A DNA stretch of 12,576 nt from NCBI GenBank assembly GCA_902495025.1, contig CABUWB010000030.1:1-12576 (forward strand). The letters are read 5' to 3'. Under the pieces are notes generated by a model that worked only from the letters and a program-made list of their open reading frames with translations, did not search any database and had not been told where the DNA came from. The stretch comes from an uncultured Eubacteriales bacterium. Lineage in GTDB: Bacteria > Bacillota > Clostridia > Lachnospirales > CAG-274. Each line of letters begins with the position of its first letter. Position 1 is the first letter of the stretch. Shown in pieces: positions 1-6,200 of the stretch. The position numbers were made by a program, and so were the translations under genes.

Positions 1-1457
1 TCCTGAGAAAATCCAACAAGAGGTGCATCCTTATAATCTCTTGCAGCAATGGTTGGTGCTTTCTCCTCGTTCACCTGCATAAAGCTGCCTGTTGTCATAG
101 AATATGTGGGAACAGCAACTGCGTGTTGTTCTGTAGCATTTAAGGTATACATTACATCCGTTTCCTTGTAGCCGTCACCATTATGCGAGGGTCTTGTGCC
201 ATTTCCCTCAATTGCAACAACTGGTTCTCCACCGTGTGTACAAGTAAGAGTAGGTGAAAGCTCCTCCGTTACATTACAAGAAGATTTACCGCCGCCTTGG
301 TCTACACACACAACAGCCATACCACCTTGGTTGCAGCTTGGATTCCCACCGCTGCTATCGATTGTCCTTGTAGTGTCAGCCTCATAGAAACCACTATAAG
401 GGTTTGCTGACTTCATTGAATTGCTGTCCTTTGAACAGATGCCAAAGCATTTTGGTGTTTCAACTACAAACGGCTGATTATTGCCGCCCATACCAAAGGT
501 AGAACTTACCGTCTGACTAACATCGTTGGGTCCTGTGTATCTGCTATCCTGACTATGGTTTTCAAATACAAGCGGCGGATGATGACTTTCAGCCCTAAGT
601 GTGCAGGTCTTATCCTCTGTAACATCCATACGGTTGCCACCTTGGTCATTCAATACAAGAACACCGTTTCTGCCTGTTGACATACCACAGTTTACACCAA
701 GAGTTGATGCCTTTTCAGACACAGCCGAATTGTATCCGTCTATGCTGATGCCTGTTGCTCCAATGCCTTTTTCAAGATTGTTGGCAGTTCCTTGCCACGA
801 GCAGAGGCTCTTTTCAGAATACCCAGACAAGCCCTCGGACTCAAATAATATTTTTCCGGCACATTCATCTGCAAAATCTGCGACAAGGTAGATTCTCTTT
901 CTTCTTTGGGGTACTCCCCAATACTGAGCATCAAGGACTCTCCACGCAAGGGAGAAATCATCTGCCACGATGCACCCTGAGTTGCTCCATTTTTCAGGCT
1001 TAGGTACATCAATGGTTTCTGACTTGATTTTGCAGATTGAGTAGAGGACTGCCTTGAAGTCCTCGCCTTTGTTTGATGAGAATGCTCCGGGGACATTTTC
1101 CCACACCACAAATCTTGGATACTTGCCATTTGTCTTACACCTCATTTCTTTTATAATTCTTACTGCCTCATAAAAAAGACAAGAACGCTCACCGTCCAAG
1201 CCGCTTCTCTTGCCCGCTACCGACATATCTTGACAAGGTGAGCCAAATGTAATTATGTCAACTGGCTCAATTTCGCCGCCATTTATCTCAGATACATTGC
1301 CATAGTGCTTGACCTGTGGTAAGCGTTTAGAGGTTACACGAATACAAAAAGGCTCAATCTCCGAACTCCATAAGGGAGTAATGCCGGAAATTAAGCCTCC
1401 TAAAGGAAACCCTCCACTGCCGTCAAACAAGCTGCCGAGTGTTAATTTACTATTCAA
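1..1457 (-). CDS. Phage DNA (cytosine-5-)-methyltransferase, 3' end beyond the window
   Basis: Transfers a methyl group from S-adenosylmethionine to C5 of cytosine in a specific DNA site. The 485 codons visible carry the class motifs in order: motif I FDGSGGF (residues 11-17), motif IV with the catalytic Cys75 in GSPCQDMS (72-79), motif VI ENV (120-122) and motif VIII QRRKRI (184-189). After about residue 240 comes a long low-complexity target-recognition region of degenerate repeats. Motifs IX and X are not reached and should lie to the left of the window. No ATG fits; the start is taken as TTG at 1457 because GGAGG lies 9 nt upstream and translation then reads MNSKLTLGSLFDGSGG, as in relatives. 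The start overlaps the end of the upstream methyltransferase by 8 nt, so the two are probably translationally coupled. A second long reading frame is nested inside it (see 740-1129). Family assignment is secure; the exact recognition sequence cannot be read. Confidence 0.95.
   Translation of the reverse strand, partial: MNSKLTLGSLFDGSGGFPLGGLISGITPLWSSEIEPFCIRVTSKRLPQVKHYGNVSEINGGEIEPVDIITFGSPCQDMSVAGKRSGLDGERSCLFYEAVRIIKEMRCKTNGKYPRFVVWENVPGAFSSNKGEDFKAVLYSICKIKSETIDVPKPEKWSNSGCIVADDFSLAWRVLDAQYWGVPQRRKRIYLVADFADECAGKILFESEGLSGYSEKSLCSWQGTANNLEKGIGATGISIDGYNSAVSEKASTLGVNCGMSTGRNGVLVLNDQGGNRMDVTEDKTCTLRAESHHPPLVFENHSQDSRYTGPNDVSQTVSSTFGMGGNNQPFVVETPKCFGICSKDSNSMKSANPYSGFYEADTTRTIDSSGGNPSCNQGGMAVVCVDQGGGKSSCNVTEELSPTLTCTHGGEPVVAIEGNGTRPSHNGDGYKETDVMYTLNATEQHAVAVPTYSMTTGSFMQVNEEKAPTIAARDYKDAPLVGFSQ
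12..740 (-). repeat. Degenerate ~30-residue protein repeats in the Dcm target-recognition region
   Basis: Residues 240-482 of the cytosine methyltransferase form about seven diverged modules of roughly 28-45 residues. Each tends to read: a Gly/Asn-rich turn, a short polar stretch, then V-x-E-x-x-x-TL or a relative (VTEDKTCTLRAE, VTEELSPTLTCT, ETDVMYTLNATE, NEEKAPTIAARD), then a Pro/Val segment (PPLVF, QPFVV, EPVVAI, HAVAV, APLVGF). The repeats are visible in the protein but not as DNA repeats, so they are old. In this enzyme class the segment between motifs VIII and IX reads the target sequence, so the repeats should lie there. Confidence 0.65.
740..1129 (-). CDS. Possible overlapping gene nested in the Dcm gene (+1 frame), 129 aa
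   Basis: This open frame lies wholly inside the cytosine methyltransferase gene, shifted by one base. It starts at ATG 1129 (MASIQDLWCGKMSPE) with GAGGTG 8 nt upstream, and its stop falls exactly where the repeat region of the host gene begins. Its C-terminal half, with the strings STLSQIL, EKYYLSPRAC and GILKRASARGKELP, closely matches from memory a phage protein family of the pattern LSQIL...YYLS.KAC.GILRRA..RGK.LP that is annotated as a separate product in prophages of Clostridia and Proteobacteria. Either this is a genuine dual-coding segment, or the database family consists of shadow frames of Dcm genes. No catalytic motif or membrane segment is visible. A search for stand-alone homologues would decide. 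Confidence 0.4.
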   Translation of the reverse strand: MASIQDLWCGKMSPEHSHQTKARTSRQSSTQSAKSSQKPLMYLSLKNGATQGASWQMISPLRGESLMLSIGEYPKEERESTLSQILQMNVPEKYYLSPRACLGILKRASARGKELPTILKKALEQQASA

Positions 1458-2700
1458 CTGTATCAACCTCCAAATCATCAAACTTGATGGTTTCCCCGTT
1501 TCTGATTACTGATATATTTTCTGTGGAGCCTGTCTTTTCAATAAACCTTTTTACAATTACATCACAGAATTTTTCATCAAGCTCAATGGCATAACATATC
1601 CTGTTTGTTTCCTCGCAAGCAATAAGTGTTGAACCCGAACCACAGAAAGGCTCCAATACAATACAGTTACTCATTGAGGAATTTTTAATAGGATATGCCA
1701 TTAAAGCCACAGGCTTCATAGTTGGATGTTCCTTACTGCTCTTTGGTCTGTCATACTCCCAAATCGTGGTTTGCTTTCTATCAGAATACCATTGGTGCTT
1801 GCCGCCCTTTTTCCAGCCAAACAAACAAGGTTCGTGCTGCCATTGATAAGGACTTCTGCCAAGTACAAGGCTGTTCTTTTTCCATATACAACAGCCGGAA
1901 AGATAAAAGCCTGCGTCCTGAAATGCCTTTCGGAAGTTGTAACCCTGTGTGTCTGCATGGAACACATATATCGATGCATCAGACTCCATATTTTGCTCCA
2001 TATTTGTAAAAGCACAGAAAAGGAATTTATAAAAATCCTCGTCAGACATATTGTCGTTCTTTATTTTTCCTGCTGTTTCCTCTACATTGACATTGTAAGG
2101 CGGGTCAGTAACAACAAGGTTTGCCTTCTTGCCCTCCATAAGTACATTGTAGGTTTCCGGCAAGGTTGAGTCACCGCAGATAAGTCTGTGTCTGCCAAGC
2201 AGCCATATATCTCCGCTTTTAGTTACAGTCGGCTTTTCAAGCTCTGCGTCAACATCAAAATCATCTTCTTTTATATCCTTGTTATGTACTTTTGACATAA
2301 GCTGTTCAACCTCCGGAGGCTCAAAGCCTGTCAAATCTACATCAAAATTTACATTCTGCAAATCAAGAATAAGGTCTGCAAGGAGCTGTTCATTCCAAGC
2401 ACCTGTAATTTTGTTAAGTGCAATATTAAGTGCTTTCACCTTATTTTCGTCATCAATATGCACTTCCACACATTGAACCTCTGTATAACCTAGGTCCTTC
2501 AACACAGTTAATCTTTGGTGACCGCCAATAACTGTCATATCATAATTAACAATAATCGGTTCAACATAGCCAAACTCTAAAATTGAATTTTTTATCTTTT
2601 CGTATTCCTTATCTCCTGCTTTTAATTGCTTACGAGGATTGTAGGCTGCAGGCTTTAAATCTGTGATAGAAAGTGTTTTCCACTCCATAGCCTTTTTCAT
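1450..2700 (-). CDS. ParB-domain / N6-adenine or N4-cytosine DNA methyltransferase fusion
   Basis: A 416-residue phage methyltransferase with an N-terminal ParB/Srx-like domain (about residues 8-95; signature GGHQR at 59-63, preceded by NPRK and EFGYVEPIIV) and a C-terminal amino-methyltransferase domain. The latter has the catalytic DPPY at 199-202 first, then HPTMKP at 325-330, then the AdoMet-binding FCGSGST at 352-358, which is the beta-class order. It should methylate adenine N6 or cytosine N4; the target cannot be read. ATG 2700 overlaps the stop of the upstream gene as ATGA, with GGAGG 10 nt before it; an alternative Met5 has no suitably placed SD. It sits between the zinc-finger HTH gene and the cytosine methyltransferase, so it is probably expressed late and protects phage DNA from host restriction. 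Confidence 0.93.
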   Translation of the reverse strand: MKKAMEWKTLSITDLKPAAYNPRKQLKAGDKEYEKIKNSILEFGYVEPIIVNYDMTVIGGHQRLTVLKDLGYTEVQCVEVHIDDENKVKALNIALNKITGAWNEQLLADLILDLQNVNFDVDLTGFEPPEVEQLMSKVHNKDIKEDDFDVDAELEKPTVTKSGDIWLLGRHRLICGDSTLPETYNVLMEGKKANLVVTDPPYNVNVEETAGKIKNDNMSDEDFYKFLFCAFTNMEQNMESDASIYVFHADTQGYNFRKAFQDAGFYLSGCCIWKKNSLVLGRSPYQWQHEPCLFGWKKGGKHQWYSDRKQTTIWEYDRPKSSKEHPTMKPVALMAYPIKNSSMSNCIVLEPFCGSGSTLIACEETNRICYAIELDEKFCDVIVKRFIEKTGSTENISVIRNGETIKFDDLEVDTVE

Positions 2701-3137
2701 TCTTGATTTTCCTCCTTTTCATAAAATCTATCGTGTATATAGCAATAATGACTGCAATATTTCCTGTTCTTATTTCCATAAGAAACAAAATCCCTGCCGC
2801 AGTATGTACATTTCAAGTGATACTGAGCAGTTTCTTTTCTCTTGGTTTTCTCAGGATGTTTTTTCCACCAATCCCGTCTGCATTCCTCTGAGCAGAACTT
2901 TTTATGTCTGCCTTTGGTCGGCTGCTTTATTGGTTCACAGCAGTTAAGACACAATTCACCGACTTGTATCCTCTCGTTTGTATTAAGTGAGGCAGCTTTT
3001 CCAAACCCAGCCATATTTCTTGATTTGCAAAAGGCTCTTACTGCATCTCTTGACAACCCAACTGCTGTGGCTATGGTTTTATAACCGTCACCGTTTTTAC
3101 GCATATTTAATATAATTTTTTTCTGTAATTCGGTCAC
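2697..3137 (-). CDS. Phage HTH protein with two Cys4 zinc-binding modules
   Basis: A 146-residue protein with an N-terminal helix-turn-helix (about residues 16-41, GYKTIATAVGLSRDAVRAFCK) and two four-cysteine modules: C63-x2-C66 with C82-x3-C86, and C110-x2-C113 with C128-x3-C132. The spacing suggests two treble-clef or knuckle zinc sites. Relatives are common in Clostridia prophages next to HNH and terminase genes, often loosely annotated as sigma-70-like or HTH proteins; no biochemical role is known to me. The start is GTG 3137 with GAGGTG 5 nt upstream; no ATG fits the reading frame near the SD. It begins the unit containing both methyltransferases and follows a terminator and a cos-like region, so it may be the first gene at the left end of the packaged genome. 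A small-terminase-like DNA recognition role is possible but unproven. Confidence 0.85.
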   Translation of the reverse strand: MTELQKKIILNMRKNGDGYKTIATAVGLSRDAVRAFCKSRNMAGFGKAASLNTNERIQVGELCLNCCEPIKQPTKGRHKKFCSEECRRDWWKKHPEKTKRKETAQYHLKCTYCGRDFVSYGNKNRKYCSHYCYIHDRFYEKEENQE

Positions 3138-3190
3138 AAAACCACCTCTTTTTATATACTTTTTGGCGAAAACATCTGATTATGAGCAAC

Positions 3191-3217
3191 AAAAAAACGC
3201 CGATATTATCAGCGTTT
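3191..3217 (-). terminator. Rho-independent terminator (- strand)
   Basis: Read on the - strand, AAACGC and GCGTTT form a stem extended by GAT/ATC across one mismatch, with a 3-nt loop (AAT), followed directly by a run of seven T. It lies between the cos-like region and the zinc-finger HTH gene, so the genes to its left need their own promoter or an antitermination mechanism. I found no convincing promoter in the 50 bp between it and GTG 3137. Confidence 0.7.
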
Positions 3218-3250
3218 CAAGTAATTTTTCTATTATAATTTTTAAATTTA

Positions 3251-3345
3251 GGGTATCCCACCCCTTTAATTTTGCGAAAATATGCGTTTGAGGGGGCTGC
3301 GGTCAGCATTTTTACTACTCACAGAGATTTCGATACCCCCTCCCC
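3251..3345. other. GC-rich inverted-repeat island, candidate cos/packaging site
   Basis: This gene-free stretch between the HNH gene and the zinc-finger HTH gene is a GC-rich patch in AT-rich DNA. It holds nested inverted repeats: GGGTATC (3251-3257) with GATACCC (3332-3338), GAGGGGG (3290-3296) with CCCCCTC (3336-3342), and GCTG-CGGT-CAGC (3296-3307). It also has TTTTGCGAAAAT followed by a second TGCG. In HK97-like phages of Gram-positive hosts the cohesive-end site lies just downstream of the HNH gene and upstream of the small terminase gene, and similar GGGGGTATC.GAAATCTCTG and GACCGC strings occur there from memory. The remainder of 3138-3359 holds only the terminator at 3191-3217. Confidence 0.4.
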
Positions 3346-3359
3346 GTAGTACTTAAAAA

Positions 3360-3719
3360 TCAATATTTATATTCAATATCTCTATCCTCGGTCATTGTCT
3401 TTACATCGTGACAATGCTTGCAAAGTGCCTGCCAATTATCCCTGTTCCAAAACAGCTCTCTGTTACCTCTATGCGGAATGATGTGGTCAACAACCGTTGC
3501 CTTGGTGTATCTTCCCTTAGCTTAGCATTTCTCGCACAAAGGGTGTGCATTTAGAAAAGCCTTGCTCGCTTTCTGCCATTGTCTGTTGTAGCCTCTTGTA
3601 TATGCACTTCTTACTTCCTCAGTATGCAGAGCCTTATGCTCATCACAATACTTCGTACCATAAGGCACAAGCCTTGGACAGCTTGGGTGCTTGCAAGGTG
3701 TGTTTGGTCTTTTAGGCAT
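3360..3719 (-). pseudogene. HNH endonuclease broken by an in-frame TAA
   Basis: Phage HNH endonuclease of the type that assists terminase at cos sites. From ATG 3719 (MPKRPNTPCKHPSCP; AGGTGA 5 nt upstream) the frame reads 65 residues, including a Cys-rich knuckle and the CEKC motif, then meets TAA at 3522-3524. Translation in the same frame continues for 53 residues to TGA at 3360-3362 and contains the whole catalytic part: TKATVVDHIIPHRGN, the Asn-Trp pair, and LCKHCHD. No insertion or deletion is needed, so one base change (for example CAA or AAA to TAA after CEKC) explains the break. As written, the product lacks the HNH active site. A sequencing error, stop-codon readthrough or a real inactivating mutation are all possible. 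GTG 3728 is an alternative upstream start but sits poorly with the SD. Confidence 0.85.
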
Positions 3720-3741
3720 CACTTTCACCTGCCTTTTTCAT
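3712..3741 (-). CDS. Possible nine-residue leader peptide overlapping the HNH start
   Basis: After the terminator there is AAGGAG, a 4-nt gap and ATG 3741, opening a nine-codon frame (MKKAGESDA) that ends in TAA at 3712-3714. It overlaps the HNH start codon in another frame. The SD is good but the frame is very short; it may be a translated leader that couples to or tunes the HNH gene, or chance. Confidence 0.25.
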   Translation of the reverse strand: MKKAGESDA

Positions 3742-3752
3742 TCAACTCCTTA

Positions 3753-3792
3753 TAAAAAACCGACACAGCGAAAGGAGTAAACTCTGTGTCGG
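3753..3792 (-). terminator. Strong rho-independent terminator (- strand) before the HNH gene
   Basis: On the - strand CCGACACAG and CTGTGTCGG form a perfect 9-bp stem around a 15-nt loop, followed by TTTTTT. It lies after the sigma-like DUF1492 gene and only about 35 bp before the HNH start, and downstream of a candidate promoter at 3833-3861. The loop contains ACTCCTT, an exact complement of the AAGGAGT that follows the terminator. Confidence 0.9.
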
Positions 3793-3832
3793 GCGTTAAT
3801 AAACACATTTAAACCTGTATTCTATTCTACGC

Positions 3833-3861
3833 ATTATAACTATATCACATTTGCGTTTGAA
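3833..3861 (-). promoter_or_regulatory. Candidate late promoter (- strand)
   Basis: On the - strand TTCAAA is followed by 17 nt and a perfect TATAAT, in the 94-bp gap after the DUF1492 gene. Transcription would start near 3826, roughly 35 nt before the terminator stem. The -35 match is 4 of 6, so it may need the neighbouring phage activator. Confidence 0.45.
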
Positions 3862-3886
3862 CATCTACTAACATTTCCTATCATTT

Positions 3887-4294
3887 TTAAGATGGAACAG
3901 TAATTTTTTTCAATGCTTTATCTCTTATACGATATATATGTTGAATAGTGTACTCCATTTCAACAGCTATCTCCTCCCATGTCTTGAAACACATATATCT
4001 AAGTTCAAGTAGAGTCTGACACTCCGGATTATCTACCGCCTTAATTATTGTGTTTATTTCTTTCTTTAAGTCAACCAATCTATCTATATCATCCTTAACC
4101 TCATTTTCCATATCTGCAATCTTAACAATAATATCCTCCATACGATGAACCTTACGAGTACCACTTGGTGGTGCATCGGATAGCGTTGATGCTGCTTTAG
4201 TTGCTAGACTTCTCAATGACACTATCTGTTCAAGCTTACTGTTAATCCTTTGGTCAATCCTATATGCCTGTCCTAAATATTCCTTAGCTGTCAT
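3887..4294 (-). CDS. DUF1492-type phage sigma-like / late transcription regulator
   Basis: A 135-residue protein: residues 15-85 are helical and rich in charged heptads (probable coiled coil, EDIIVKIADMENEVKDDIDRL region), and residues about 95-131 form a sigma-70 region 4-like helix-turn-helix (LLELRYMCFKTWEEIAVEM then QHIYRIRDKALKKI). In Gram-positive phages proteins of this kind (DUF1492, related to ArpU) sit last in the early region and are thought to turn on late genes. Position agrees: a candidate promoter and a terminator follow immediately. The ATG at 4294 has GGAGGTG 7 nt upstream inside the end of the preceding gene, which it overlaps by 11 nt. Role as a regulator is inferred from family and context. 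Confidence 0.82.
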   Translation of the reverse strand: MTAKEYLGQAYRIDQRINSKLEQIVSLRSLATKAASTLSDAPPSGTRKVHRMEDIIVKIADMENEVKDDIDRLVDLKKEINTIIKAVDNPECQTLLELRYMCFKTWEEIAVEMEYTIQHIYRIRDKALKKITVPS

Positions 4295-4541
4295 AGCTAA
4301 GCACCTCCCGTTCCACTCTACTAATAAGTCGCCCAGAGTCTATGTTAGTCAATATTGAAAAATAATTAGACTTAAAAAAATTTAGCAATGACTTTTTCTC
4401 TCCTAAAGCCATACTATTTCTTGGGTGCTTTTGAAGTCTTATCAATACCTTTCGGTAATCTTTAACAGCTTGTATTACTATAGCATTTGCCAGTGCTTCG
4501 TAAGCCTCCTGCGATGTTAAGTATTTCGTATCATCATTCAT
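4284..4541 (-). CDS. Small conserved phage protein, unknown function (85 aa)
   Basis: A helical 85-residue protein (start MNDDTKYLTSQEAYEALANA). ATG 4541 is preferred over ATG 4556 because GGAGG lies 8 nt before it and the codon overlaps the helicase stop as ATGA. The pattern VIQAVKDYRKVLIRLQKHPRN followed by a region ending in SNYFSILTNIDSGRLI is familiar from small proteins located between the SNF2 helicase and the sigma-like gene in Clostridia prophages. No catalytic or metal-binding residues stand out. The location in the early operon suggests a helper in replication or regulation, but nothing in the sequence shows which. Confidence 0.8.
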   Translation of the reverse strand: MNDDTKYLTSQEAYEALANAIVIQAVKDYRKVLIRLQKHPRNSMALGEKKSLLNFFKSNYFSILTNIDSGRLISRVEREVLSYDS

Positions 4542-5878
4542 TTTTCCAACCTCCATTTCACAGCCTCAATAAGAGAATTCTGACTTAAATCCTTTTTCTC
4601 AAGAGCCTTTATCACATTTTCATCAATGGTATCCTTAGTGATTATGTGATGAATAACAACAGTTTCCTTTTGACCCTGTCGGTAGAGCCTTGCATTAAGC
4701 TGCTGATATAACTCTAAGCTCCAAGTAAGTCCAAACCATACAATGGTACTGCCGCCTTGCTGTAAATTAAGTCCATGACCTGCTGATGCAGGGTGAATTA
4801 GTGCAATAGGCATTTCACCCTTATTCCATTTATCAATATCATCAGTTGTGTTTATTTCCTCAGCCTGAAAGTGTTTCATTATCCTGTCCTTATCGTGCTT
4901 GTACCAATAGGCTACAAGAACAGGCTTTCCATTTGCTGCCTCTATTAAATCCTCTAAAGCATCAAGCTTTTTGTCGTGTATTTCAACAACAGCTTTATTA
5001 TCATCATAAACAGCACCGTTTGCCATTTGAAGCAATTTGTTTGACAGGGCTGCGGCATTCACAGCATCAAGCTCTTTACCCTCAATACTTAGAACCATAT
5101 CAGACTTAAACTTTTCATACACCTTCATTTGTTTACTGTTCATCTCAGCTACAATGTTGTTTGTAATAAGCTCCGGCATCTTTATATGGTCCAACGCCTT
5201 CATAGAAACACATATATCTGAAATCAGCTCATATATCTTATCCTCTGCACCCTCTCTCGGTTTATAAGAAAATACGACTTCACGATTTCTTTTATCCGGG
5301 ATAAAAAATCTTTCTCTGAAACCGCCTATATATCTTCCAAGCCTCTGACCCATATCAAGAAGATATATTTCAGACCATAAATCCATAAGTGAATTTGGTG
5401 CAGGAGTACCTGTCAGACCTATTATTCTTTTCAACCTCGGTCTTACTTTTTTCATAGCCTTAAACCGTTGTGCTTTGTTTGACTTAAAACTGCTAAGCTC
5501 ATCAATTACAACCGTATCAAAATCCCATTTGTAATTTTCTATAAGCCAAGGAACATTCTCCCTGTTTATGATGTATATTAAAGCCTTTTTGTTTAGTGCC
5601 TTTTCCCTCTGTTCCTTGCCGCCAAGAACAATAGAGTATGTAATATCTTTCAAGTGCTCCCATTTTTCAATTTCCCTTTTCCAAGTATCCTCTGCCACTC
5701 TCTTTGGTGCAATCACAAGGACTTTTGATATATCAAAATAGTCAAAGGCAAGCTCCCATAAAGCCGTTAAGGTAATGACACTCTTGCCACAACCCATATC
5801 AAGAAATAAACCTGCAGCATCGTGGTCAATTAGAAACTGTGTTGCATATTTCTGATAATCATGTGCTTTGTATTTCAT
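4538..5878 (-). CDS. SNF2-family DEAD/DEAH-box helicase
   Basis: An ATP-dependent superfamily 2 DNA translocase or helicase of 446 residues. Motifs in order: Walker A DMGCGKS (27-33), IAPKR (57-61), Walker B DELS in place of DEAH (126-129), LTGTPAPN (155-162), and motif VI QLNARLYRQGQ (393-403). A typical phage start reads MKYKAHDYQKYAT, which agrees with ATG 5878: GGAGGTG sits 6 nt upstream. A TTG 15 nt earlier is less likely. The start overlaps the VRR-NUC gene by 20 nt. The VRR-NUC plus SNF2 pair is a recurrent phage cassette, which suggests the two act together on branched or replicating DNA; that is inference. The length is normal for the family and nothing is missing. Confidence 0.95.
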   Translation of the reverse strand: MKYKAHDYQKYATQFLIDHDAAGLFLDMGCGKSVITLTALWELAFDYFDISKVLVIAPKRVAEDTWKREIEKWEHLKDITYSIVLGGKEQREKALNKKALIYIINRENVPWLIENYKWDFDTVVIDELSSFKSNKAQRFKAMKKVRPRLKRIIGLTGTPAPNSLMDLWSEIYLLDMGQRLGRYIGGFRERFFIPDKRNREVVFSYKPREGAEDKIYELISDICVSMKALDHIKMPELITNNIVAEMNSKQMKVYEKFKSDMVLSIEGKELDAVNAAALSNKLLQMANGAVYDDNKAVVEIHDKKLDALEDLIEAANGKPVLVAYWYKHDKDRIMKHFQAEEINTTDDIDKWNKGEMPIALIHPASAGHGLNLQQGGSTIVWFGLTWSLELYQQLNARLYRQGQKETVVIHHIITKDTIDENVIKALEKKDLSQNSLIEAVKWRLEK

Positions 5879-6140
5879 CGAGAACACCTCCAATCATCTC
5901 AACATTGTCAATTACATATACCTTAAATCCTAACTGCCTAATCTGTTCTATTCTTTTCACCTGTATCGGTCTAGGCTTTTTATCCGGTGCCTTCAATTCA
6001 ACAAATGCAAACCTCCCACACTTCAACAAAACTAATCTGTCGGGAACGCCCACCAAGCCCGGAGATACAAACTTGGGACACAACCCACCACGCTTTTTAA
6101 CTTCAGTAACTAATTTTCTTTCAACAGTTTTTTCGTTTAT
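5859..6140 (-). CDS. VRR-NUC domain nuclease with apparent ATA (or ATT) start
   Basis: Small PD-(D/E)XK-type nuclease; relatives are VRR-NUC proteins of about 93 residues. Core motifs: KFVSPGLVGVPDRLVLL (Asp of PDR), FVELKAP (the E-x-K catalytic pair), and GFKVYVIDN. An in-frame TTG at 6083 would remove the conserved N-terminus (NEKTVERKLVTEVKKRGGL). The only SD, GGAGG at 6149-6153, points instead to ATA 6140 (8 nt) or ATT 6143 (5 nt), giving 93 or 94 residues, the normal size. No ATG, GTG or other TTG is available there. So either a rare start codon is used or the start has mutated. It overlaps the SNF2 gene and follows a 260-bp gap with the iteron-like array. Confidence 0.88.
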   Translation of the reverse strand: MNEKTVERKLVTEVKKRGGLCPKFVSPGLVGVPDRLVLLKCGRFAFVELKAPDKKPRPIQVKRIEQIRQLGFKVYVIDNVEMIGGVLDEIQST

Positions 6141-6186
6141 AATTTTTGCCTCCTTTTTTTATGTTGCCGATTGCCTTAAAATCCCT

Positions 6187-6200
6187 TATACGCGCGTATA
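6187..6200. repeat. Perfect 14-bp palindrome
   Basis: TATACGCGCGTATA reads the same on both strands and is followed by TGCGTATATGCG. It lies in the gap that holds the iteron-like array, close to the AT-rich tract, and stands out as GC-alternating DNA in an AT-rich setting. It may be a protein-binding dyad. Confidence 0.6.

Noticed and set aside
12..740. Dcm repeats as the variable region of a diversity-generating retroelement
   Set aside because: No reverse transcriptase or template repeat is seen, and the repeats are not adenine-biased copies of each other.
196..1003. Several + strand open frames opposite the Dcm gene
   Set aside because: All are antisense to the Dcm frame and lack SDs and domain patterns.
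1726..2169. 147-codon open frame on the + strand opposite the ParB-methyltransferase
   Set aside because: It lies antisense to a conserved coding region with clear catalytic motifs, has no SD, and its translation has no recognisable domain.
3522..3524. TAA in the HNH gene taken as a sign of stop-codon reassignment
   Set aside because: Other genes in the window (VapE, DUF2800, the 85-aa protein) end at TAA at the expected length, so the code is standard.
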